Position numbers and translations under genes: made by a program
NCBI GenBank assembly: GCA_905250125.1
Contig: CAJNOL010000237.1
Coordinates: 1 to 64,000, forward strand
Length of the DNA stretch: 64,000 nucleotides
DNA from: Rotaria sordida
Lineage: Eukaryota; Rotifera; Eurotatoria; Philodinida; Philodinidae
Reading direction: 5' to 3'
Notes under the pieces: generated by a model
Seen by the model: the letters and a program-made list of their open reading frames with translations, nothing else
Told to the model about the DNA's origin: nothing
Databases searched by the model: none
Shown here: piece after piece, positions 54,204-64,000 of the stretch
Layout of the letters: the number at the start of each line of letters is the position of its first letter
Position numbering within the stretch: the first letter of the stretch is position 1

Positions 54204-56549
54204 ATCAAAATTTCTTTAGTAGTTATAATTTAGTAGATGTCATTCTATCATTCCTTCATGATGCATTTGCGTTTAATGATTTCTATTATTTTTATTTATT
54301 CTCGTGAAAAATTTCTCTAGTAACATTGATTTTTTCTAGGTTGAGTCATTAAACTTTATAAGATTCTGCAATTTTATAGTTGAGTAGAACAACGTAGAAT
54401 TCTGAAGAATCTCGGAATCTCATATCATAATATAAATCTGATAAACACTAACGTTTGATGATCTATGATATTAAAACTTCAACAGTAGCCGAAGCTTCAT
54501 CGGACAATAACGATTCTGGAATTCTGTTGGTTTTCATAGGACTCCAAAAACGCTTTGAGCATAAAGATTCCCATATACTTGCAGATCCAAAAATTCTTGT
54601 TTGTCCTTTAATATATAGTGAAGATGGTAGATCGTACAAGTGGTGATCTGTGCAAAAAATCAAAACGTATATATCCGATCACTAAAGAGTTAAGTCTTTT
54701 GGTTTTTTTTTACAGATGTGTGATTATTGTCATATTTTACAAAATAATCCGGGAGCCCTCCCATGCGCCCAGGTACTTGTTGTCTTGATCGTTCAAATAA
54801 TTATTCATAAGTTCCAATGAATCAAAGAGTATATGATTGTGAACAGTCAATTTTTCCTATTCCATCTGCTTCCTCAGCTAAAGATAAATTTTCTGAATTT
54901 TTATTCTGTTTTTGATGATATTTAAACAAAGTACAATAATCCTTTTTTTTTTGCTTGTAATTTTTCTATGACATAAATTATTCCTAAATTGTTCGACATA
55001 ATAAAAATTCTTATCAGTATTTCTGTTACTAATTTTTTTTCATTTCTTTATTGAAAATAAGCTTTATTATATTAAATCAAAATCATTCGATTGAAGTTTA
55101 TACTTTGGTTATCTCTATTACGCATCATTTTTCATGTGAAATAAATAATTAGTTTTCTTCCTATGTTCTTAGACATATTTTTGGGCCTAAATAAAAATAC
55201 TCTTTAAGTTAACTTTACTAACATGCTAATCTAAATATCTATGTCGATCATGCCGCATCCAATCCATCTTACAATAACAGTGGTATATAAATCTTATATA
55301 AGTACTTTTTAAAAGAAATACTTTAGTAATATTTTTATTGTGGATATGTCATTATTATGATTTCAATGAAAAAATGAACATCCGATTGTTGTTGATGTGT
55401 AACTGTTTGTTATTCGAATAGGAAATTTTTATACCGCAAATTAAAAAAAAAAGAATTTCTGAGCTTTCTACGATTTATTTTCAGCGAACTCCACTCATTC
55501 TACGACAGGCTACCAAGCGTAAAATATAGTAAATCCATATAAGTTTTCATAAAAACAGTCTTTGAAGGTCTATCGTACAATGATTGCCATTCACTGAAGA
55601 TAGGTCATGAAGAACTCGGAGAGATCTTATTTTTTCCAGAAATGTTTTCTCTATTATCCAAAGCTGTTAATGGGATTTCGACAAGTACCTCTCTTGATAG
55701 GAAATCGTTTCTCTAATTTGTCCTAGCTGTTACTGTTAAGGCCTTCCGCTCTCCAAAATCGACTCTCGATACAGTGCACGGGATTTCCATGCAATTTTCC
55801 GAAGATATTCGACTAATGAAAATGCACTATTAAAAAAATTTTCATAGCTCCAAATCTCACCGTTCAGGAAACTTCCAGGAGCCATAATCCAAAACGTACA
55901 AATGTCTTTTCAATCACTTCAAGTTAGTCCTCTAGTTACGCTCATTTCCAAAAGAACTCCTTATCGCTTCGGATGAGAGAGAGAGTTTTTTTTGTTTTTA
56001 CTTTTTTGGAGCCTTAAAACTCCAAAAATCTTAGACAATGCTTTCTAGAAAACTCATAATTGCTTTGATATTGAGATTTCAATACAAAATCCCATTACCT
56101 CATTCGAAAGAGAATGCATCTATCCATCGAATAAAAAAAAAAAAAACCGTAGTGCACTAGCACAAACAGTCTCGAAAAGAAATTTATTCAAAATTCGACT
56201 TTTTATGAGAAAAAAAAATTCAAACAGGACACCTTAAGAGCCGTGTCTTTTCTTAGACAAATCGGTTTTTTTTGAAGAAGAGCTTAAGGAAAAAAAAGTT
56301 GAAAATACTGCATTGCTAAGCTTTGTTTTTTCTCTACCTTATTTGAATTCTAGGCAATTCAATTGACTTTTGTAATATGCATTTACCTTACCTAGAATTG
56401 AAATAGAACTTATTGTTCATCATGTTTTTAAAAGAAAAACGATAACAAAAAAAAAAAAAACCAACTTCTATATACAACGTATCGCATCTGTACATGAAGA
56501 CACACAGATACAATTATTAATAAAAGAAAAACGAAACTGTTTTTATTGT
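54204..56549. other. gene-free spacer
   Basis: No gene is supported over 2.3 kb. A short exon-like piece near 54715-54771 (acceptor TTTTTTTTACAG, then MCDYCHILQNNPGALPCAQ, then GTACTT) has two CxxC-like Cys but no partners. Chance open frames near 54455-54660 on both strands were not assigned. Confidence 0.35.
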
Positions 56550-59500
56550 TCATTTGCGTACTACTGTTAATCGAAGAACATTCGATGGTAGAGTTGAACG
56601 AATAAATGAAGGATATGATTGATTTACTGTTGTATCACTATTATACATTGATGAATTATTAATTAATCCAGTTGTTGTTATTGCCTGAGAAATTGGTAAA
56701 CTATTAGCAGCTGTTGTAATAATAAACTGTTGCGATTGTTGAGAAGTTGACATGGTTGCAAGACGAAATGTTGGTGTTGGAGCAATTCGATGTATCTAAA
56801 TTAAAAATTTTAAAGAATCCTATCGGATAAGATGATCATCTATCATTTGAAAAGTCACCTATAGAGTAATTCGTGCCGCATCGGATGGTATATAGAGAAT
56901 TGCTTTTTAATCAAATTTTAATGTTGTAAGAAGTCATATAGCAGTTGAAGGTTATTATAGAAATTGTAACTGATACATGGCTTCTCAGAACATAAAAAAG
57001 CAAATTTCTTATATGTCATTCTATGTGGCATGGGTTACTCTACGAAACGATATAAGTGACTTTTTATCTTAAGGGCCCCCCCCTTTCCGGCGTTTCTAAG
57101 AAACGGCCGAACGAAAATTCCTGAAACTTGCAGGGTAGATAGACCTCGAGTAGTAGAGCAAAAGTTGTCATAGACACAAATTTGCCAGACGTCATTTTCA
57201 TGGACTTCCAGAGACCCCAAGGTCAAAAACTTCCCCCCCCCCCCGCAAATCCACAGATTTCATCCGTTTGGGCTGAAATTTTTACTGTGGGTAGACGGAC
57301 CCAATCGGGGTGGGCGTTTGTTTTTTTTTTTCAAAAATTTCAAATACTTCATGCTGGAGAACCAAAATACTGAGCACTTTGCAAAATCTCTAGGTTTTTT
57401 GGATCCTAAAAATTTTGCGAAGCCTGCCAAACTTGATTGGTAGAAGGTATCCAAAAAAAAAAAAAACCCGTCCAACCCAAATCACTTGAAGTCCCATCAA
57501 AACAATTTTCAGCCCGATCGGACTTGAAATGGCGGAGAAAAAGGGGGAAAACTTCATTTTTTTGCTGAAACAACTGATTTTGAGAAAAACGCGAAGAAAT
57601 TTGTGTTTTGTGATTTTTTTCGAATTTTTTATATATAAGATGTGGTTTTTCAGTTCTCAAAGTGTACTCAATGGATAGAGGGCATTTAAATCTATATACT
57701 AATCACAAAAAATGAAAAATGTGAAAATTTTGAGTCGGGAAAGGGGGGGGGGGGTCCCCTTAATCCGACAGGATTCTATTTTAAACGTACGGTCATTGTT
57801 CTTGGTTGTTGAGTCGTAACAAGTAATGTTGATTTTAAATTTGTTGTTGTTGTTGTTTTAAGACGTTTAGCTGGTGATAATGTTAAAATTTGTTGTTCAT
57901 TAGAACGTTTACCTTGTAAATGTGAATGATATACAGATGACATAAGAACATTAGAACGAACTTGTTCAACAATTTGATCTGGTGATAGAGCTGTTATTGA
58001 TTCATGAGTAGCAATTGATGTCATAGCTTTCATTGCCCATCTATCATATTTCGGTTGTTTTAATGTATAGATACTATCAAGATGAGTATAAGTTTTTCGT
58101 AATTGTTCAATAAAATACATTTGTAACCAATAGAAAACTATTGCACCATTATCAATACGTGATTCACGCCAATCTCGTAATTTTGCAGACTAAAATTTAA
58201 AAAATATTTCTAAATTGATACAACAAAAAAAAATATCTTACCACAGTTTGCATAGGTTCACAAATTAAAACTTTTATACCTGAATATGGATGAAAAAGAT
58301 TATATTTTTTTAATATCCATGATCCAAGATCAGTATCAACTAATGGTAAAATAATTTGTTCAAAATATATTCGAAATTCTTGTGTCCAATTTAATTTACA
58401 ACGTTCATATAAACGTATAAATAATCTCATATCAGTACATAATAATAATGATTTTATTTCAGCAAGATAAAATTGATAATCAGTATGTGTACGACCATTT
58501 TGTAATAACCATGCATGTAATTGAGAAAAAATATAATTCCATGTATGAATAATACGTAAATTTGGTAAAAATAATGATAAATAATTATTTTTTAATGTAT
58601 TACCATCATTATCAATTATATATAAACAACGAGATTCAATATTTGGACATTGTTGTTTTAAATAAGTTAAAATATATTCATATACATCATCACAACGACG
58701 ATTATGTAATGCACAACCTGAAGTATAGAAAATCTTCTTTTTTTTTTTTTGTCTTAACTATATCAATCAGTTAACATGAGTCTTTCTTCTTCTGTTATAT
58801 TCATTTGGATGAGATTTTTCAAAAGAATATTATGATAGCTATTTTCTTGATATAGATCTTCCCCGATTGAAATGAATCAGAGATTACTATAGTTTTATCG
58901 TGCATGTCGAGATCAGTACATCGGTGATCACAATTGCATTTCTACTCTCATTCAAATTCAAATATTGTACATATTAAATTTTCAATGAGACAATGAAGTT
59001 CATTGTGGAATGTATGACATTTTCTATTTGTATTTGAAAAGTGCAAATCACACCGGTTTTTTCTCTTACGAGGAAAGGTTTCCAACTGATCCATATCATT
59101 TTCAATGATATGTCGGAGATAGTATTTTAAGAAAAATCCTAAGAGAGTTTGGATCGATGGTGCTTCTTTCGAAGGTTATGACTGTTTTACTGATTTTTCC
59201 ATCTGGCATAAGGTATATAGGGAACAACTGACTTTCAATTTGAAATCTTGTGGTCATTAGAACATTGGAAAAGTTTCAGTGCAAAAAAATGTTCTCTTTT
59301 GGAAATATTCAATTTTCAGAAAAAGTAGATTATGAGACAAATTTTTAAGAATTAATATCTCCAGAATTTTGAAATTCAGTTGTTCTCTATATACATTTTG
59401 CTAAGTGGAAAAATAGTCATAACCTTCGAAAGAAGCACCATCAGCCCGAAATTTTCTTAGGACTTTTCTTGAAATACTGTCTCCGACATATGGATGAAAT

Positions 59501-61783
59501 ATTATTGAAAACGGCATGGATCAATTGCGCACATTTTCTCGTTAGTTAGAAAACTTTCCAAGCGTTCATTTCATCAGAATCAGAGCTGTCGCGAGCGGGG
59601 GTCACCTCCCAACCTTGAAAAATTTTCATTTTTTTGCTCATCGATTCTCAAAAAATCGCTCGACCCCCCTCCCTGCAATCCGGTAAATTTTAGCAAAACT
59701 TTTTCAGTCGACCTCCCCAATCTTGGAAACCTCGCGATACCCTTGATCAGAATATAAAACTTATGTTGTCATTATGCTTCAAATTTTTAAACATTTTGAA
59801 CTCCCTTTAAAGTTTTCACATTACTGATTATTAATTATTCATATTGTAACATCCCTATTCTATTGATATTTCTCTTTCATAAGGTAATCTTACCAAGTAA
59901 AATACATGGTTCCTCTTTCATAGCAATATGTCGATAAAAAACACATGTAACATGAAATGTATTAATAGTATATGATGAATCAAATGTAATAGGAACATAT
60001 TGTTGTGATAAAAGATCAGAATGATCTAATAATAAATTAAATTCATGTATTGATTCATTTGAAAATGCAATAGCAACAATATTTGGTATTAATGTAAAAC
60101 GAACAATATAATTTGGTATTTCACATGCAAAATGATATAAATTAGATATTTCATCAGCTGATGCAACAAGACGACGTGCTAAACGTCTTTTTATATTACG
60201 TATTTGTTCAATATTACGAGGTCGTGATAAAATTTCAGGACCAATTTTTGTTTCATTTTTTATATTAAATGAATTTATAGATTTTAATGATTTCTTTTTT
60301 TGATTATCATCAAATATTTCATCATCTATTTCAGTAGAATTATTTTCATCATCATCATCATCATCATTATTTTGTTCATGAGAATTTTTTGTTGTATATT
60401 GTTTAAATATTTGTATTGTTTCAACATTTGTTGCTGCATCAGATACAAGTTTATTAAGAAGTGATGGACGTGTACGAAAAAATGGTTTTGTATTTTTTTT
60501 TGAATTACCATGTGGAAATTCTTCAGCAATATTTTCATCACCAAGATATTGTACAACAACTTTTGATGGATCAATAAGTGAAACAAATGCTTGTTTTTCA
60601 AAATCTTTATTTTTTTTCTTATTTTTTTGTCCAGCATGAAAATAACATTTTTTTATTACTGGATTATGTGTTGGTAAACGACGTGCAGCTATTTGTACCC
60701 AACGATAACCATCACTACGCCAATCGTCTAAAAATAATATTCAATATATGTTATAAATTCTATGTTCATTATAGAGATTGAATCGAAATAACTATTGTCA
60801 GATTTATTTTTCAAACATGCCAACCACCATTTTTTGAATAACTTTTCATCCTTGATAGGCATCGATGTCGAATTTTTTTCCCATTAGATAGAGCAATGTT
60901 AGAGACGTCTATCTGTATAACATTCATTAAGTTCAAAGGAATTCTCCAAGGATATTTGTAAGTGAATAATTTTTTTCTTTAACCTAGCGGTTCAAAGTAC
61001 ACTAAAATGCAGTCCAATGAGAGCCGTATTACCTATAAAATTTCTAGATTTCAGAATATTTCTCTTGAAACATGAATTCAGAGTGAGAATGCAAAAAAAT
61101 ACAACACTCTTCGAACTAAATTTTGATGTAATTTGAGTCTAGATTACTATGAAAAGTTGTAGAAATTGACAACGAAAAAAATATATATATATATATTCAT
61201 CTGCAAAAATTTCTTCAAACTTAGTAAATGTTACACAGATAGATATCTTCAAAATTATTCTATCTAATGATGTAAACCCAATTTTGATAGTTATAAACGA
61301 TTGAAAGTTATTTAAAAACTAAATCCGATGAAATTGTAACTTCATGATAATATCTCTCTTACAATAGATCAATCATCTTGCTTTATGATACTTCTCAATT
61401 CTATGCTGTTCAACGGTAAGTTAACATAGATCAAATGTCAGTTGTTCACCTATCGATTTTCTATTCAATCAATATTCTATTAAAATTTTTCTATTCGTTA
61501 AAATACTAATCCATGATATACCCAATCCTTTTTGTTCCATAGAACTTTCGATGATTCCAGACTTTATATAACGGATGAACACTGGTATTCGTTGGAATTC
61601 AACAAAAAAAAAACAAAACTTACTTTCATGTCCAATATCAAGTTTTAATACATAAACTTCTCCAGCTTTTGGTTTAAATGGTGGTATTGATGTAAATATT
61701 GTTGATATTGAATCAAATAATGGAATAACTTGTGTTGCTTCAAGTGATTGATATCGAATAAATGATGGACAATTTGTTGTCAT
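56550..61783 (-). CDS. MULE-transposase-like multi-exon protein
   Basis: Five exons (61624-61783, 59894-60727, 58242-58717, 57791-58189, 56550-56795) join in phase to 704 residues. Residues ~40-90 (YVLKLDIGHE...DGYRWVQIAARRLPTHNP...KKCYFHAG) recall, in spacing only, the WRKY/GCM1-like DNA-binding module that often opens MULE transposases. A KR-rich/acidic linker follows (about 185-225). Residues ~300-420 match the MULE transposase core: FDSSYTINTFHVT (Asp303), EEPCILLGCALHNRRCDDVY, CLYIIDNDGN (Asp367/Asp369) and the following LPNLRIIHTW. No SWIM finger follows; the tail is Ser/Thr/Gln-rich. There are no terminal repeats around the gene. Intron number and intact frame suggest a host gene derived from a transposase, perhaps a DNA-binding regulator (inference). 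Confidence 0.65.
56821..57770. mobile_element. TGTCGGATAAG-family element in intron 4
   Basis: Ends TATCGGATAAG and, read inward, TGTCGGATTAAG. The left ~240 bp are alignable with the UNC-93 intron element (ttgctttttaatcaaattttaat, gcggcatc.ggtatata). The inner part carries long C and G runs (57075-57082, 57234-57244, 57744-57754) and a block shared with UNC-93 intron 1. It occupies almost the whole 995-bp intron. Confidence 0.7.
59062..59545. mobile_element. foldback element in intron 2 of the MULE-like gene
   Basis: The arms pair about a centre near 59300: gatatgtcggagatagtatt (59108) with its inverse near 59470, and ttcgaaggttatgact (59168) with its inverse near 59415. It is non-coding. 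A second small inverted pair (gtcgcgag/ctcgcgat) bounds about 59588-59742. Confidence 0.65.
60870..61275. mobile_element. foldback element in intron 1 of the MULE-like gene
   Basis: ttagatagagcaatgttaga (60883) and the following tctatctgtataacatt pair with their inverses near 61258 and 61220. Arms are about 100-150 bp and diverged. An (AT)7 tract lies near 61180-61195. Confidence 0.6.
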
Positions 61784-64000
61784 TTGAAATTTCTATTTTT
61801 AAGAGAAAATATTTTTCAATAATGAAAAATTCTTTTATTTTTAAAATAAACTAAAAATATATATAGATTTTCGATGTTCGTTAAACTTGATCATGAGTAT
61901 AAAATAGCGCTTCAATGCAAAGGCTTTTATTATTTTTGAATGGAGTACATAGGAAAAAAGAACGAAAAAAAAAAGTACTTCATAATATGAATACCTATCA
62001 AAAATTTGATTAATTATCTGATTTTTAATTTAATTTACTATGCTTACAATATATCGCTACAGTAAACGATAATAAAATTAATATATGTAAGAAAGTATTG
62101 ATTGTAACTACTTCTATTTGAGAGGTTTGATTTTATTATAATCAATAGATGTCACTAATGTTTTTCATTAGTTTGATATAAAAATACGCAATAAAACATG
62201 TCCCGTTTCCAAATTATTATTAAAAAAAAACATCTTAATAGAGATTATCACATAAAATTCTAATCGTTGAAATATACCCCATTGACCACACGTTCATTTG
62301 TCGCTTTGTTTATTCTATGCAATAGTGAATTATTTTTTAATTATTATTCTAAATAAAGTAAGTGAATATTTTATGAAAAAAAAGAAGAAAAATAAATCAG
62401 TGAAGAAGATTTGATATAAATTATTAATAAATGAAACTTATTCAAATATTCTACTTTCTATTTATATTCAATTCATTTTTTTTTCATTGTAAAGAATCAT
62501 TCATACGTCAATTGAATTTATAATAATCTTAAAATATAAATTATTTTTCTTAAACTCTTTGTTTTGTAAGAAAATATAAACATTTAATATTCATGATTAA
62601 AGTAGAATAGATATAAACTTCATTACTTTTAGCGTAGGCTGGAAATTTAGAACATTTTCTATTGTACAAAATTTTAACTGTGCTATTTTTTTTAATGATG
62701 TAGCTGAAGAATTATGCTCAGTCTGTATCGCACCGTTGAACATGATAGACATGCATATTATGAGTTCTTGTTTGAACTTCGTATGATCAGTGATATAATA
62801 AGAAATATTCAGCTATCTGAAGAAACTATTACAAATACACTACTAATTTCTTTTGATAAGTCATAAAGTCGAAAGTCAGTTTTAGAATAAATAAATATTC
62901 AATTATTGTTGAATTTATCGATCTTATCAATAGCTTTATTGTATATTGAGTTAATGAATATATTATTCATAATCATGATTATATGTATTGCTTACGAATG
63001 TTAATTTATAACTAATTGAGTCGAGCAGTATTCTATTCAGATTGTCTCTATCCAGGGAATGTCCTATCGTCGTAGCTTTTTGTTATTTTGTCAAAATCTA
63101 CTATATAATCTGTTGATTCTATTCGTTTTAAATATTCATATTACAGAATGTTATTGACGTGTGTATTTATTACCTCGACAAATAATATATTGTTTTTGAA
63201 ATGTGTCTAACCTCATGAAGTAGATTCTATCGAGATGAAAGAAAGTCTGGATGAATTTTGAATCGATGAATCTTTTAAAAAAATAAAAAAATAAAATTAT
63301 CATCTCTTTTAGGTCGACGTTTGCATTCAAACTTTGTACAAATAAACTGTTCAATTGAACTAATTCATTGTAAAAGTATGAGGTTTTTCTCTAACATCGA
63401 TTATCTTCGATATGAAGAAAATTTATTTTTTTGTTTTTTGGAAATTTTCATCAAAATAAGTATAGCGGAAAAAAAACAAAAGACTCAGGGACGTTTATTA
63501 TTTTAGAGTTTCTTATCTCAATAGTGTCTAGATAATCACGTAAGACTCATCTGAAAAAATAATTTATTATTTGTCGAGGTATACACGTATCTTTTCATAC
63601 GACTAAGGATATTTTATTTTTCTTTATGTGACAACAAAATTTTCATTTTATTTTTCTCAGCAAATTATGCAAAGGTGGTGTTTTTTCATATATGATTATA
63701 TGTCAAGATTGATCTTGTTATTAATCATTTGATTTTAATCTAAACTTATACATATATTAATATTTTGATCTAAAAAATTGACCATTGATGATGTAGTAAA
63801 AGGTTTGAGATGATCAACATAATTGTTGATTATATATAATGGCATATTCTTTTACATTTATGCCGCTGATCTTGAACAATTTGATCGTGCAGGCATATGT
63901 AAAATAAAGAAGATGCTAGATTAAAAATGCGACTTTATGCGAGAGGTACCAATCGAAAAGATTAATCGATGGTAACTTTGAAAAGACGCAATATTAAATT
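61784..64000. other. gene-free right flank
   Basis: 2.2 kb upstream of the MULE-like gene. It is very AT-rich with only short chance frames. It must contain that gene's promoter, but no element could be singled out. Confidence 0.4.

Noticed and set aside
57035-57660. several overlapping frames on both strands around 57.0-57.7 kb
   Set aside because: They fall in the intronic TIR element with C/G runs; no homology or splice consistency with the host gene.
60326-60637. 103-codon minus-strand frame overlapping exon 2 of the MULE-like gene
   Set aside because: Wrong frame of a Lys/Asn/Asp-rich coding exon.
1-64000. tRNA, rRNA or CRISPR features
   Set aside because: No tRNA A/B-box pair with cloverleaf potential, rRNA segment or regularly spaced direct-repeat array was noticed. 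A tRNAscan-SE/Infernal run would be needed to exclude them fully.

Overview
The window is nuclear DNA of a small AT-rich animal genome. Genes carry many short introns (about 45-80 bp) with GT..AG ends, and the products are metazoan: mitochondrial HSP60/HSP10, GDP-D-glucose phosphorylase, SARNP, glyoxylate/hydroxypyruvate reductase, an UNC-93-type transporter and a CSPP1-like centrosomal protein. The compact genes, strong AT bias, an intronless esterase, many different DNA transposons and short TGTGGG-type motifs together suggest a bdelloid rotifer (Rotaria/Adineta-like). That assignment is inference; no marker gene here proves it.

Layout. 0-2.6 kb: a FYVE-finger relic (+), then an EF-hand protein with LIIRE/Pro repeats (-). 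2.6-10.4 kb: gene-poor, with diverged repeats, a 1.35-kb TTAA-flanked foldback element and a solo-LTR-like segment. 10.4-11.6 kb: an intronless HSL-family esterase (+). 13.9-17.5 kb: HSP60 (-) and HSP10 (+) head to head over 281 bp. 17.9-20.9 kb: a PTB-like protein (-). 21.6-25.6 kb: an UNC-93-like transporter (-). 26.5-27.8 kb: a mariner/Tc1 relic between two palindromes. 28.1-36.3 kb: GDP-D-glucose phosphorylase (-), whose ten exons are separated by two giant introns holding a MULE and a hAT element, both with intact target-site duplications. 36.5-39.1 kb: SARNP (+), divergent from the previous gene. 37.7-47.9 kb: a tandem duplication carrying two intact GRHPR-like genes (+), a dead SARNP tail and SDR pseudogene pieces. 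48.5-53.2 kb: a CSPP1-like gene (-). 56.5-61.8 kb: a multi-exon gene resembling a MULE transposase (-). The flanks at 53.2-56.5 kb and beyond 61.8 kb show no recognisable gene.

The gene models were spliced by hand. In every multi-exon gene the exon phases join and the summed CDS is a multiple of three with one terminal stop, which strongly supports the boundaries. HSP60 and HSP10 form one chaperonin machine and share a promoter region with a heat-shock-element-like site. The two GRHPR-like copies should share one activity. The remaining neighbours are functionally unrelated, as is usual in animals.

The most striking property is the transposon content. Most introns of about 0.9 kb or more contain foldback (long inverted repeat) or TIR elements of several families. 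Several insertions are datable relative to one another through TSDs or through an empty site in the duplicated copy.
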